Assembly: GCF_020217485.1 (NCBI RefSeq)
Contig: NZ_JAEKMI010000017.1
Location: 52,992 to 116,991 of the forward strand
DNA length: 64,000 nt
Source of the DNA: Mycobacterium sp. WUMAC-067
Lineage (GTDB): Bacteria; Actinomycetota; Actinomycetes; Mycobacteriales; Mycobacteriaceae
Direction: 5' to 3'
Below, in pieces: positions 8,971-17,455 of this stretch. Both the position numbers and the translations under genes were made by a program. The notes below the pieces were generated by a model. It had not been told where the DNA came from. It worked only from the letters and a program-made list of their open reading frames with translations, and did no database searches. How positions within the stretch are numbered: position 1 is the stretch's first letter; each line of letters begins with the position of its first letter.

Positions 8971-10471
8971 GCGCACAGCGAATCTCCAAGTAGCACTTCA
9001 GTTTCGGCTCGGTCCCGGAGGGCCGCACCACAACCCTGACCGACGTGTCGTTGTCGCCGCCGGCGAAGATCAGCGCATCGGTGATGTCGGTGAGCTCGGC
9101 GGGGAACCCGGCCAGCGTCGCCGGCGGGGCGGTCCGCAGCCTGCGCATCAGCTCGGCCGCCTCGGCGGGGTCGGCGACCCGGCGCGACACCGCGGCGACG
9201 TCGTGCACCCCGTACCGCCGGGCCAACTCGTCGAGGAGATCGGCAACCGAACGGCCCTGGTGCAGCAGCGTGGCCACCAGATCGCACACCAGCACCGCGG
9301 CGCTGATGCCGTCCTTGTCGCGCACGGCGGCCGGGTCGACGCAGTGCCCGATCGCCTCTTCGTAGGCGTACACCAGGGTGCCGCCGGGAACCCCGGCATC
9401 GGCGCGCGCCAGCCATTTGAAGCCGGTGAGGGTTTCGACGTGGACGGCGCCGCGGCGCGCGGCGATGGCCGACAACATCCGCGAGGACACCACCGTGCTG
9501 GCCACCACCGGTGTCTCGGCCTGGTGTGGCTGGGAAAGAATGTAATCGCCTAGCAGCCAACCTGTTTCGTCACCGGACAGCATCCGCCAGCCCGACCTGT
9601 CGGGGATGCCGACGGCGCACCGGTCGGCGTCGGGGTCCAGCGCGATCGCCACGTCGGCGCCGGTGTCCGCGGCCAGGGCCAGCAGCGCGTCGGCGGCGCC
9701 GGGCTCCTCGGGGTTGGGGAACGCGACGGTGGGGAAGTTCGGGTCCGGCGCGAATTGCGCTGCGACGGTGTGCACTTGGGTGAACCCGGCGCGGTGCAGC
9801 GTCTCCACGGCCACCGCACCGCCCACCCCGTGCAGCGCCGTCAGCGCGACCCGTGCCGAACCGGCGCCGCGGCGCAGCCCGGACGCGCGCTCGATGTAGC
9901 GTTCGACCAGATCGAGCTGCGCGGGTTCGACGGGGGCCCTGCCGATCTGGTCGGCCGGCGGTGCGCCGGCCATCGCGGCTTCGATCTCGCGGTCGGTGGG
10001 GGAGACGAGCTGGATGCCGCCGTCGACGTACACCTTGTAGCCGTTGTCGGCCGGCGGGTTGTGCGACGCCGTGATCTGGATCCCGGCGAGCGCGCCGGTG
10101 TGCCGCACCGCGAACGCCACCACCGGAGTGGGCACCGGGCCGAGCAGCAGCACCGAAAACCCTTGATCGGCAAGCACTTCGGCGGTCACCGTGGCGAATA
10201 CCGCTGAGCCGTGCCGGGCGTCGCGCCCCACGACCACCTGCGCGCCTGCCGGTCCGCGCCGCTTGAGCACCTGTGCCACCGCCCAGGTGGCCCGCGACAC
10301 CACCGCGACGTTCATGGCGTCGGGCCCGCCGCGCACCGGGCCGCGCAGGCCCGCGGTGCCGAACGTCAGGGGGTGGGCGAAGCGCGTGGCGAGTTCTGCC
10401 GCGTCGCACGCGGCGAGTTCGGCGGCCGTCCGTGGGTCGGGGTCATGGGCGATCCACTCCTCGGGCGTCAT
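8891..10471 (-). CDS. pmmB: phosphomannomutase / phosphopentomutase family
   Basis: A 526-residue alpha-D-phosphohexomutase. Diagnostic motifs are the phosphoserine loop ITASHNPP (about residue 135), the metal loop DPDADR (about 270), the sugar loop YEEAIG (about 365) and the phosphate loop [10 protein letters not shown] near the C-terminus. Its place between upp and deoD suggests it may act as phosphopentomutase, feeding ribose-1-phosphate from the phosphorylases into pentose phosphates, as well as or instead of mannose phosphates. It follows deoD by 4 bases in the same direction, so they form an operon. Its 3' end overlaps upp by 80 bases. Confidence 0.92.
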   Translation of the reverse strand: MTPEEWIAHDPDPRTAAELAACDAAELATRFAHPLTFGTAGLRGPVRGGPDAMNVAVVSRATWAVAQVLKRRGPAGAQVVVGRDARHGSAVFATVTAEVLADQGFSVLLLGPVPTPVVAFAVRHTGALAGIQITASHNPPADNGYKVYVDGGIQLVSPTDREIEAAMAGAPPADQIGRAPVEPAQLDLVERYIERASGLRRGAGSARVALTALHGVGGAVAVETLHRAGFTQVHTVAAQFAPDPNFPTVAFPNPEEPGAADALLALAADTGADVAIALDPDADRCAVGIPDRSGWRMLSGDETGWLLGDYILSQPHQAETPVVASTVVSSRMLSAIAARRGAVHVETLTGFKWLARADAGVPGGTLVYAYEEAIGHCVDPAAVRDKDGISAAVLVCDLVATLLHQGRSVADLLDELARRYGVHDVAAVSRRVADPAEAAELMRRLRTAPPATLAGFPAELTDITDALIFAGGDNDTSVRVVVRPSGTEPKLKCYLEIRCAPSEDLDSSRRRAGALRAELVAAMQDW

Positions 10472-10475
10472 GGCC

Positions 10476-11303
10476 CTAAAACCGGGGCAGCCGCTCGAGG
10501 ATCAGGGCCAGCAGGGCGCCCATCCGGCTGGCGGACGCGGCACCGGCCGAGAGCACCTCGACGTGGCTCAGCGGCTCGCCGCCGATGCCGGCGGCCAGGT
10601 TGGTCACCAGCGACAGCCCGAGCACCTCGGCGCCGGCCGCCCGCGCCGCGATGGTCTCGTGCACCGTCGACATGCCGACCAGGTCGGCGCCCAGCGTCCG
10701 CAGCATCCGGATTTCCGCGGGGGTCTCATAATGCGGGCCGGGCAGGCCGGCGTAGACGCCTTCGGTCAGCGTCGGGTCGGCCTGGCGGGCGAATTCGCGC
10801 AGCCGGGGGGAGTAGGCGTCGGTCAGGTCCACGAATTGCGGACCGACCAGCGGGGAACGCGCGGTCAGGTTCAGGTGGTCGCTGATCAACACCGGTTCGC
10901 CGACCGTCATGTCCGGGCGCAGTCCGCCCGCCGCATTGGTGAGCACGACCGCGCGCACCCCGGCCGCGCACGCCGCCCGCACCGGATGAACGATGTGGCA
11001 CAGGTCGTGGCCCTCGTAGGCGTGGATCCGGCCGACGAGCACGAGCACCCGGTGTTCGCCGATGCGCATCGACAACAGCTCGCCGGTGTGCCCGATCGCG
11101 GTGGGCGGCCGGAAACCGGGTAGGTCGGCCTGGGGCAGCACGGCGGTCTTCCCGATCGCCCCACTGCCGAGCGCCGCGACCGCGGGCGACCATCCCGAGC
11201 CGAGGACGATGGCGACGTCATGCTCGGCGATTCCGGTGCGCTCGGCGATGACCGCGGCGGCCCGGCGCGCGAGGTCGCCTGGGTCGGACGAGGTTTGGGT
11301 CAC
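10476..11303 (-). CDS. deoD: purine nucleoside phosphorylase
   Basis: A 275-residue trimeric-type PNP, splitting inosine and guanosine with phosphate. Motifs: VLGSGWSP (phosphate-binding Ser loop, about residue 34), [10 protein letters not shown] (about 91), VLTNAAGGL (about 120), GPHYETPAE (about 194) and [16 protein letters not shown] (about 215). It is the first gene of the deoD-pmmB operon and completes the nucleoside salvage set of this region with add, deoA and upp. Annotated in M. tuberculosis as deoD or punA. Confidence 0.95.
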   Translation of the reverse strand: MTQTSSDPGDLARRAAAVIAERTGIAEHDVAIVLGSGWSPAVAALGSGAIGKTAVLPQADLPGFRPPTAIGHTGELLSMRIGEHRVLVLVGRIHAYEGHDLCHIVHPVRAACAAGVRAVVLTNAAGGLRPDMTVGEPVLISDHLNLTARSPLVGPQFVDLTDAYSPRLREFARQADPTLTEGVYAGLPGPHYETPAEIRMLRTLGADLVGMSTVHETIAARAAGAEVLGLSLVTNLAAGIGGEPLSHVEVLSAGAASASRMGALLALILERLPRF

Positions 11304-11356
11304 AGCGGGAGCCTAGCCCGGCGACCGTGTCGCCGGTATGTGTCAAGATCTGGCGT

Positions 11357-12031
11357 ATGAGTCTTCGTAAGTGGCCGGTGGTTGGCCCGGTCATGGGAAC
11401 TGCGGTTGCCGTTGCGCTGTCAGTGGTTTCGATCACATTCGGACCGGCGCCGTCGGCCAAGGCGGACTGTCCGGACGTGCAACTGATCTTCGCCCGGGGC
11501 ACCGCCGAGCCGCCCGGCCTGGGAGTGGTCGGCGACGCGCTGTTTGCCGCCCTGCAGCCCGCCCTGGGTTCGCGCACCGTCGATTCCTATGCGGTGAATT
11601 ATCCGGCCAGCTACAACTTCCTGACTACCGCCGACGCCGCCAACGACGCACGCGACCACATCGCGGAGATGGTCGACCAGTGCCCGTCCACGCGGCTGGT
11701 GCTCGGCGGCTTCTCGCAGGGCGCCGCGGCGATCTCGATGCTCGCCGGGGTGCCGCCCGTCGGCCAGCGCATCGGCAACTTCGGATCGGCGCCCGCGCTG
11801 GATCCCGCCCTGGCCAACAAGATCAGGGCCGTGGCGGTGTTCGGCAATCCCGGCAACCGCTTCGACACACCCCTGTCGTCGACGGGCGCGTTCGCCGGCC
11901 GCACCATCGACTTGTGCAGCGAGGGTGATCCCGTCTGCGTCGTCGGGGGTCGCGATCGGGATGCGCACCACGACTACTCCGCCCCGCCCTACCCGGGCCA
12001 GGCGGCGGGATTCATCGCCGGGCTGGTGTAG
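11357..12031 (+). CDS. secreted cutinase-like esterase
   Basis: A 224-residue exported serine esterase. A signal peptide spans about residues 1-36 (MSLRKWPVVGPVMGTAV start, cut after AKA), and the mature protein begins DCPDVQLIFARGT. The nucleophile motif GGFSQGA is present, with Asp in CSEGDPVC and His in AHHDYS completing the triad; cysteine pairs match cutinases. These enzymes hydrolyse lipid esters outside the cell. ATG at 11357 is chosen over one at 11327 because it gives a cleaner signal peptide. Not found at this spot in the M. tuberculosis order I recall, so it is an accessory insertion between deoD and amiB1. Confidence 0.88.
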   Translation: MSLRKWPVVGPVMGTAVAVALSVVSITFGPAPSAKADCPDVQLIFARGTAEPPGLGVVGDALFAALQPALGSRTVDSYAVNYPASYNFLTTADAANDARDHIAEMVDQCPSTRLVLGGFSQGAAAISMLAGVPPVGQRIGNFGSAPALDPALANKIRAVAVFGNPGNRFDTPLSSTGAFAGRTIDLCSEGDPVCVVGGRDRDAHHDYSAPPYPGQAAGFIAGLV

Positions 12032-12066
12032 CCCTCAGGGCCTCCGGGCCGTAGGCCGGTGAGTGA

Positions 12067-12078
12067 CATACTGCGAGA
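12067..12078 (+). promoter_or_regulatory. possible leaderless promoter of amiB1
   Basis: CATACT at 12067-12072 resembles a -10 box and ends 6 bases before the GTG start at 12079, so the transcript could begin at the start codon. No ribosome site is visible before the GTG. Confidence 0.35.
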
Positions 12079-13281
12079 GTGCCCACCGCCCCGTTAGACA
12101 GCCCACTGGACAGCGTCGAAGCTGTCGTGCGGCGGCGCGGTGGCGAGCTCGTCGAGTTGTCGCACGCCATTCACGCGGAGCCCGAGCTGGCGTTCGCCGA
12201 GCACCGCAGCTGCGCCAAAGCGCAGGCGCTGGTCGCCGAGCGTGGCTTCGAGATCACCGCGGCCGCCGGCGGTCTGGACACCGCCTTTCGCGCCGACTAC
12301 GGCAGCGGGCCGCTGACCGTCGGGGTGTGCGCCGAATACGACGCGCTGCCCGAGATCGGGCACGCCTGCGGCCACAACATCATCGCGGCGTCGGCGGTGG
12401 GCACCGCGCTGGCCCTGGCCGAGGTGGCCGACGAGCTCGGCTTGCGGGTGGCGCTGCTGGGGACTCCCGCCGAGGAGGCCGGCGGCGGCAAGGCACTGTT
12501 GTTGCGGGCCGGGGTGTTCGACGACATCGCCGCCGCGGTGATGCTCCATCCCGGGCCGACCGACGTCGCCGCCGCCCGCTCGCTGGCCCTGTCCGAGGCG
12601 ACCGTCACGTACCGCGGCAAGGAATCCCACGCGGCCGTCGCGCCGCACCTGGGGATCAACGCCGCCGACGCCGTGACCGTCGCGCAGGTGGCCGTCGGGC
12701 TGCTGCGCCAGCAGCTGGCGCCCGGGCAGCTGGTGCACGGGATCGTCACCGACGGCGGGCAGGCGGTCAACGTCATCCCCGGGCGCGCGGCGCTGCAGTA
12801 CGCGATGCGCGCGGTCGAAGCCGCGTCGCTCAGGGAGTTGGAGGGCAGGATGTACGCCTGCTTCGCCGCGGGCGCGCTGGCCGCCGGCTGCGAATACGAC
12901 ATCGACAACCCGGCACCCGCCTACGACGAACTCACCCCCGACCCGTGGCTCGCCGACGCCTTCCGCGACGAGATGCGCCGGCTCGGCCGCGAGCCGGTTG
13001 CCCGCGAGTACGAGGCGGCGCTGCCCATGGGCAGCACCGACATGGGCAACGTGACCCAGGCGCTGCCGGGGATCCACCCGGTGATCGGGCTCGACTCGAA
13101 CGGGGCCATGGTTCACCAGCGCGGCTTCGCCGAGGCCGCCACCAACGCCAGCGCCGACCGCGCCGTGATCGAGGGCGCGATCATGCTGGCGCGCACCGTG
13201 GTCCACCTGGCCCAGACGCCCGCCGAACGCGACCGGGTGATGGCGGCGCACGAACGCAGACGCGGCGGGGAGCGCGCATGA
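12079..13281 (+). CDS. amiB1: M20 family metallo-amidohydrolase
   Basis: A 400-residue M20D peptidase/amidohydrolase, hydrolysing an N-acyl amino acid or similar amide. Metal ligands can be seen in CAEYDALPEIGHACGHN (about residues 84-100) and TPAEEAGGGK (about 134), with a dimerisation domain about 180-300 carrying YRGKESHAA. The real substrate is unknown; the family includes p-aminobenzoyl-glutamate and indole-acetyl amino acid hydrolases. The stop overlaps the ATG of the next gene (ATGA at 13278-13281), so amiB1 and amiA1 are translated together. Confidence 0.88.
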   Translation: MPTAPLDSPLDSVEAVVRRRGGELVELSHAIHAEPELAFAEHRSCAKAQALVAERGFEITAAAGGLDTAFRADYGSGPLTVGVCAEYDALPEIGHACGHNIIAASAVGTALALAEVADELGLRVALLGTPAEEAGGGKALLLRAGVFDDIAAAVMLHPGPTDVAAARSLALSEATVTYRGKESHAAVAPHLGINAADAVTVAQVAVGLLRQQLAPGQLVHGIVTDGGQAVNVIPGRAALQYAMRAVEAASLRELEGRMYACFAAGALAAGCEYDIDNPAPAYDELTPDPWLADAFRDEMRRLGREPVAREYEAALPMGSTDMGNVTQALPGIHPVIGLDSNGAMVHQRGFAEAATNASADRAVIEGAIMLARTVVHLAQTPAERDRVMAAHERRRGGERA

Positions 13282-14456
13282 ACCTCGCCGACGCCGCCGA
13301 ATCCTGGCTGGCCGCACATCACGCAGACCTGGTCGAATGGCGCCGGCACATCCACCGCTACCCCGAGTTGGGCCGCCAGGAGTACGCCACCACCCAGTTC
13401 GTCGCCGAGCGGCTGGCCGAAGCGGGGCTCAACCCGAAGGTGTTGCCCGGCGGCACCGGGCTGGTCTGCGACATCGGCCCCGAGCACGAGCCCCGGATCG
13501 CGCTGCGGGCCGACATGGACGCGCTGCCGATGGCCGAACGCACCGGCGCCCCCTACGCGTCGACCATGCCCAACGTCGCGCACGCTTGCGGGCATGACGC
13601 GCACACCGCCATCCTGCTGGGCACCGCCCTGGTGCTGGCGTCGGTGCCCGAACTGCCGGTCGGGGTGCGGTTGCTCTTCCAGGCCGCCGAGGAACTGATG
13701 CCCGGCGGGGCGATCGACGCCATCGCGGCCGGCGCCATCAGCGGGGTGTCGCGGATCTTCGCGCTGCACTGCGACCCCCGGCTGGAGGTCGGCAAGATCG
13801 CGGTCCGGCACGGCCCCATCACCTCGGCGGCCGACCAGATCGAGATCACGCTGTACTCGCCCGGCGGGCACACCTCGCGCCCGCATCTGACCGCCGACCT
13901 GGTGTACGGGCTGGGCACGCTGATCACCGGGCTGCCGGGGGTGTTGTCGCGGCGCATCGACCCGCGCAACGGCACCGTGCTGGTGTGGGGCGCGGTCAAC
14001 GCGGGGGTGGCGGCCAACGCGATCCCGCAGACCGGCGTGCTGGCCGGCACCGTGCGCACCGCGAGCCGGCAGACCTGGGTGGGGCTCGAGGAGATCATCC
14101 GCGAGACCGTGTCCGGCCTGCTCGCGCCGCTGGCCATCGAGCACACGCTGCAATACCGGCGCGGCGTCCCGCCGGTGGTCAACGAGGACGTCTCGACGCG
14201 CATCCTCACCCACGCGATCGAAGCCATCGGCCCCGACGCGCTCGCCGACACCCGCCAGTCCGGCGGCGGCGAGGACTTCTCCTGGTACTTGGAGGAGATC
14301 CCCGGCGCGATGGCGCGGTTGGGGGTGTGGCCGGGCGTGGGCCCGCAGCTGGATCTGCACCAGCCGACGTTCAATCTCGACGAGCGGGCCCTGGCGATCG
14401 GGGTGCGGGTGCTGGCCAACATCGTCGAGCAGTCGGCGGTGCTCGGGCGGTCTTAG
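13278..14456 (+). CDS. amiA1: M20 family metallo-amidohydrolase
   Basis: A 392-residue paralogue of amiB1. It opens with WRRHIHRYPELGRQEYAT, then ALRADMDALPMAE, HACGHDAHTA (metal ligands), FQAAEELMPGGA (catalytic Glu pair) and GGHTSRPH. It likely cleaves an N-acyl amino acid or peptide derivative. The pair may form a heteromer or process related substrates. Its TAG stop (14454-14456) shares three bases with the TAA of the convergent esterase gene, so the two genes overlap by 4 bases. Confidence 0.88.
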   Translation: MNLADAAESWLAAHHADLVEWRRHIHRYPELGRQEYATTQFVAERLAEAGLNPKVLPGGTGLVCDIGPEHEPRIALRADMDALPMAERTGAPYASTMPNVAHACGHDAHTAILLGTALVLASVPELPVGVRLLFQAAEELMPGGAIDAIAAGAISGVSRIFALHCDPRLEVGKIAVRHGPITSAADQIEITLYSPGGHTSRPHLTADLVYGLGTLITGLPGVLSRRIDPRNGTVLVWGAVNAGVAANAIPQTGVLAGTVRTASRQTWVGLEEIIRETVSGLLAPLAIEHTLQYRRGVPPVVNEDVSTRILTHAIEAIGPDALADTRQSGGGEDFSWYLEEIPGAMARLGVWPGVGPQLDLHQPTFNLDERALAIGVRVLANIVEQSAVLGRS

Positions 14457-15370
14457 CGGGCGGCGCCGCGGTTCGTGGCGCGCGCGACGTGTTGGGCGAT
14501 GTGCGCGTACGTTCGGCGCGTGACGTCGCCGGCCTGGCTCATGATGTTGTATCCGTGGTCGACGTCGGCCACCTCGTAGTACTCCGCCAACGCGCCGGCG
14601 GCGTCCAGCTTCTCCGCGTACCTGCGGGCTTCGCCGCGGAGCCGATCGTGCTCGGCCGTCACGACCAGTGCGGGCGCGATGCCGGCGATGTCGTCGGCGT
14701 TGTCGCCCCAGGCGGGCGAGGCCAGGCGATCGCGCCGCTGCGCCCGCTCGGGTATGTAGGCCGTGTCGAAGACCTCACCCATCCACGGCTTCATGATCGC
14801 CCGACGGCCGAGCGTGGACGGCTTGTCGCGGGTGGGCGTGACCAGGTCGAGGGGCGCGTAGTGCAGCACCTGCAGCGCGATGTGCGGGCCGCCGTCCTCC
14901 CTCGCGAGCCGGGCCGCCGCGGCGGACAGGTTGCCGCCCGCGCTTTGGCCGCCGACGCACAGCCGCGCGCCGTCCCAGTCGTGCTGCGGGCCGGCGGCCC
15001 AGCGCACCACGTCGTAGATCTGGTGTACCGCGGCGGGAAACCGGTGCCGCGGCGCCAGGACGTAGTCGGGGTTGATCACCAGCACGCCCGCGTTGGCGGC
15101 AAGGTACCGGCACCAGGGATCGTCCTGTTCGGGGTGCCCGACCACGAACCCGCCGCCGTGCACGTTGACATAGACCGGCGGGTCGGTCGTTTCCGCCGGC
15201 GGGTGATAGACGGTCGCGCGGGTGGGGCCGTGCCGGGTGGGGATGGTGACTTCGCTGGTGCGGCCCGGAATCTCGGGGAAGCGCACGGCGGCCTTGGGGG
15301 CGGGGTTGACCGCGGCGGCGAACGCACGCGCCAGCGCGTCCGCGACCGGTGGTGTGGACAGGATCGACAC
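14453..15370 (-). CDS. alpha/beta hydrolase, hormone-sensitive lipase type
   Basis: A 305-residue cytoplasmic esterase. The oxyanion-hole motif HGGGFVVG (about residue 71), the nucleophile motif GGQSAGGN (about 140), and the late acid and histidine (AEHDRLR, DVDHGYN) define the hormone-sensitive lipase family (Lip proteins of mycobacteria). The specific substrate is unknown. GTG at 15370 directly abuts the stop codon of the GGCT-like gene (15371), so these two minus-strand genes are co-transcribed. Confidence 0.88.
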   Translation of the reverse strand: MSILSTPPVADALARAFAAAVNPAPKAAVRFPEIPGRTSEVTIPTRHGPTRATVYHPPAETTDPPVYVNVHGGGFVVGHPEQDDPWCRYLAANAGVLVINPDYVLAPRHRFPAAVHQIYDVVRWAAGPQHDWDGARLCVGGQSAGGNLSAAAARLAREDGGPHIALQVLHYAPLDLVTPTRDKPSTLGRRAIMKPWMGEVFDTAYIPERAQRRDRLASPAWGDNADDIAGIAPALVVTAEHDRLRGEARRYAEKLDAAGALAEYYEVADVDHGYNIMSQAGDVTRRTYAHIAQHVARATNRGAAR

Positions 15371-15850
15371 TTAGGCGCTGGTCCCCGGGCCGATGTTGCG
15401 CGCCGGGCGAGTGCGCAGGCTGTGCACGTAATCGCTTGGCGCCCCGGCGATTTCGGCGGCATCCGCCATGACTCCGAGATATCGGGCCGACGGCAATCCG
15501 CCCTCCCACGCGTCCAGCACGTACAGCCAGGCCAGGACCGGGTCGGTGGTGGTGTCCGACGAGATGCGCTCGACCCGGCACCGGATCTTCTGGTGGACGC
15601 CGAACTCCGAGCCCTCCCAGCGGTCCAGGTTGACCTCGTCGGCCGGTGTCATGTCGTAGAGGACGACGAACACCTTGGAGCCCGGGTCCTCGACGACGGT
15701 GGCCAGCGCGCCCTCCCAGCCGATGTCCTCGCCGCCGAACGTCAATCGCCACCCGTGCAGCCAGCCCGTTCCCGCCATCGGCGAATGGGGTGCGCGCTTC
15801 AGCATCTGCTCGGGGTCCATGTTCGACCCGTACGCGGCGTAGAGCGGCAC
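15371..15850 (-). CDS. gamma-glutamylcyclotransferase-like protein (Rv3304)
   Basis: A 159-residue protein of the AIG2/GGCT fold. The signature YAAYGSNMDPEQML is at the N-terminus and the putative catalytic Glu lies in DRWEGSEFG (about residue 79). It is very well conserved across mycobacteria, matching Rv3304 nearly throughout as I recall it. The reaction would be cyclisation of a gamma-glutamyl compound to 5-oxoproline, but no substrate is shown. It is followed without gap by the esterase gene. Confidence 0.85.
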   Translation of the reverse strand: MPLYAAYGSNMDPEQMLKRAPHSPMAGTGWLHGWRLTFGGEDIGWEGALATVVEDPGSKVFVVLYDMTPADEVNLDRWEGSEFGVHQKIRCRVERISSDTTTDPVLAWLYVLDAWEGGLPSARYLGVMADAAEIAGAPSDYVHSLRTRPARNIGPGTSA

Positions 15851-15920
15851 GGGGAAAGCTTAGACGTCCGAGCTGGCCCGGTCTGCCCCCGAGCGTTGGG
15901 CGGGGTGCGGCCGGCTTCGT

Positions 15921-15932
15921 TAGGTTAGGGCT
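15921..15932 (+). promoter_or_regulatory. possible leaderless promoter of lpdA
   Basis: TAGGTT at 15921-15926 fits the mycobacterial -10 pattern (TANNNT) and ends 6 bases before the GTG at 15933. This spacing is typical of leaderless mRNAs in mycobacteria. Confidence 0.4.
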
Positions 15933-17348
15933 GTGGTGACCCGCATCGTGATCCTCGGTGGCGGCCCGGCCGGTTACGAAGCCGCGCTGGTCGCCGCCAC
16001 CTCACACCCCGACACCACCCACGTGACGGTGATCGACTCCGAGGGCATCGGCGGGGCCGCCGTCCTGGATGACTGCGTGCCGTCCAAGACGTTCATCGCG
16101 TCGACCTGGCTGCGCACCGAGCTGCGCCGGGCGCCGCGGCTGGGTTTCGAGATCGACATCGACGACGCCAAGATCTCGCTGCCGCAGATCCACGCCCGCG
16201 TCAAGCAACTCGCCACCGACCAGTCGGCCGACATCACCGACCAGCTGCTCGGCGTCGGGGTGCACGTGGTGGCCGGCCGCGGCGAGCTCGTCGACCCCAC
16301 ACCCGGGCTGGCCCGCCACAACATCAAGGCGACCGCCGTTGACGGCGCCACCAGCGAGTACGAGGCCGACGTGGTGCTGATCGCCACCGGCGCCAGCCCG
16401 CGGGTGCTGCCGTCGGCCCAGCCCGACGGCGAGCGCATCCTGACCTGGCGCCAGCTCTACGACCTGAAAGCGCTGCCCGAGCACCTCATCGTGGTCGGGT
16501 CGGGGGTCACCGGCGCGGAGTTCGTGCACGCCTACACCGAATTGGGTGTGCCGGTGACGGTGGTCGCCAGCCGCGACCGGGTGCTGCCCTACGAGGACGC
16601 CGACGCCGCGCGGGTTCTGGAGGCGGCGTTCTCCGAGCGTGGCGTGAAGTTGGTGAAGAACGCCCGCGCCGCGTCGGTCACCCGCACCGAGGACGGCGTG
16701 CTGGTTACGCTGGCCGACGGGCGCACCGTGGAAGGCAGCCACGCGCTGATGACCATCGGTTCGGTGCCCAACACCGACGGGCTGGGCCTCGAGCGGGTCG
16801 GCATCGAGCTGGGCCGCGGCGGCTACCTGACCGTGGACCGGGTTTCGCGGACCTCGGTCACCGGCATCTACGCCGCCGGGGACTGCACCGGCCTGCTGCC
16901 GCTGGCCTCGGTCGCCGCCATGCAGGGCCGCATCGCGATGTATCACGCGCTGGGCGAGGGCGTCAGCCCCATCCGGTTGCGCACGGTGGCGGCGACGGTG
17001 TTCACCAGGCCCGAGATCGCGGCCGTCGGTGTGCCCCAAACGATGATCGACGACGGTTCGGTGTCGGCGCGCACGATCATGCTGCCGCTGCGCACCAACG
17101 CGCGCGCGAAGATGTCCGGGCTGCGGCAGGGTTTCGTCAAGGTGTTCTGCCGCAAGTCCACCGGTGTGGTCATCGGCGGGGTGGTGGTGGCGCCGATCGC
17201 CTCCGAGCTGATCCTGCCGATCGCCGTGGCCGTGCAGAACCGCATCACGGTCAACGAGCTGGCGCAGACGCTCGCCGTGTACCCGTCGCTGTCCGGCTCG
17301 ATCACCGAGGCGGCGCGGCGGCTGATGGCGCACGACGACCTGGACTAG
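15933..17348 (+). CDS. lpdA: flavoprotein disulfide reductase-family quinone reductase
   Basis: A 471-residue FAD/NAD(P) oxidoreductase. The FAD motif GGGPAGYEAA is at the N-terminus, the NAD(P) motif VVGSGVTGAEF near residue 190, the second FAD block GIYAAGDCTG near 310, then a dimerisation domain. The usual redox-active CxxxxC pair is replaced by GGAAVLDDCVPSKT, leaving one cysteine, so it cannot act as a lipoamide dehydrogenase. In M. tuberculosis the homologue (Rv3303c) is described as an NAD(P)H quinone reductase involved in oxidative stress survival. It precedes glpD2 with 107 bases between. Confidence 0.92.
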   Translation: MVTRIVILGGGPAGYEAALVAATSHPDTTHVTVIDSEGIGGAAVLDDCVPSKTFIASTWLRTELRRAPRLGFEIDIDDAKISLPQIHARVKQLATDQSADITDQLLGVGVHVVAGRGELVDPTPGLARHNIKATAVDGATSEYEADVVLIATGASPRVLPSAQPDGERILTWRQLYDLKALPEHLIVVGSGVTGAEFVHAYTELGVPVTVVASRDRVLPYEDADAARVLEAAFSERGVKLVKNARAASVTRTEDGVLVTLADGRTVEGSHALMTIGSVPNTDGLGLERVGIELGRGGYLTVDRVSRTSVTGIYAAGDCTGLLPLASVAAMQGRIAMYHALGEGVSPIRLRTVAATVFTRPEIAAVGVPQTMIDDGSVSARTIMLPLRTNARAKMSGLRQGFVKVFCRKSTGVVIGGVVVAPIASELILPIAVAVQNRITVNELAQTLAVYPSLSGSITEAARRLMAHDDLD

Positions 17349-17455
17349 TGGCGACCGGTGGACCGACGCGTCGGGCGTTGAACCGTTAGCCTTGGTGCAG
17401 CACGTCCCTACTGGCGAGTAACCGACGGGAGTTTCTTCAGTGAGGAGTCCAGGTC

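Noticed and set aside
13985..15928. Plus-strand frame of 647 codons across amiA1 and the esterase
   Set aside because: It crosses several well-supported genes on both strands and has no family features; a shadow frame.
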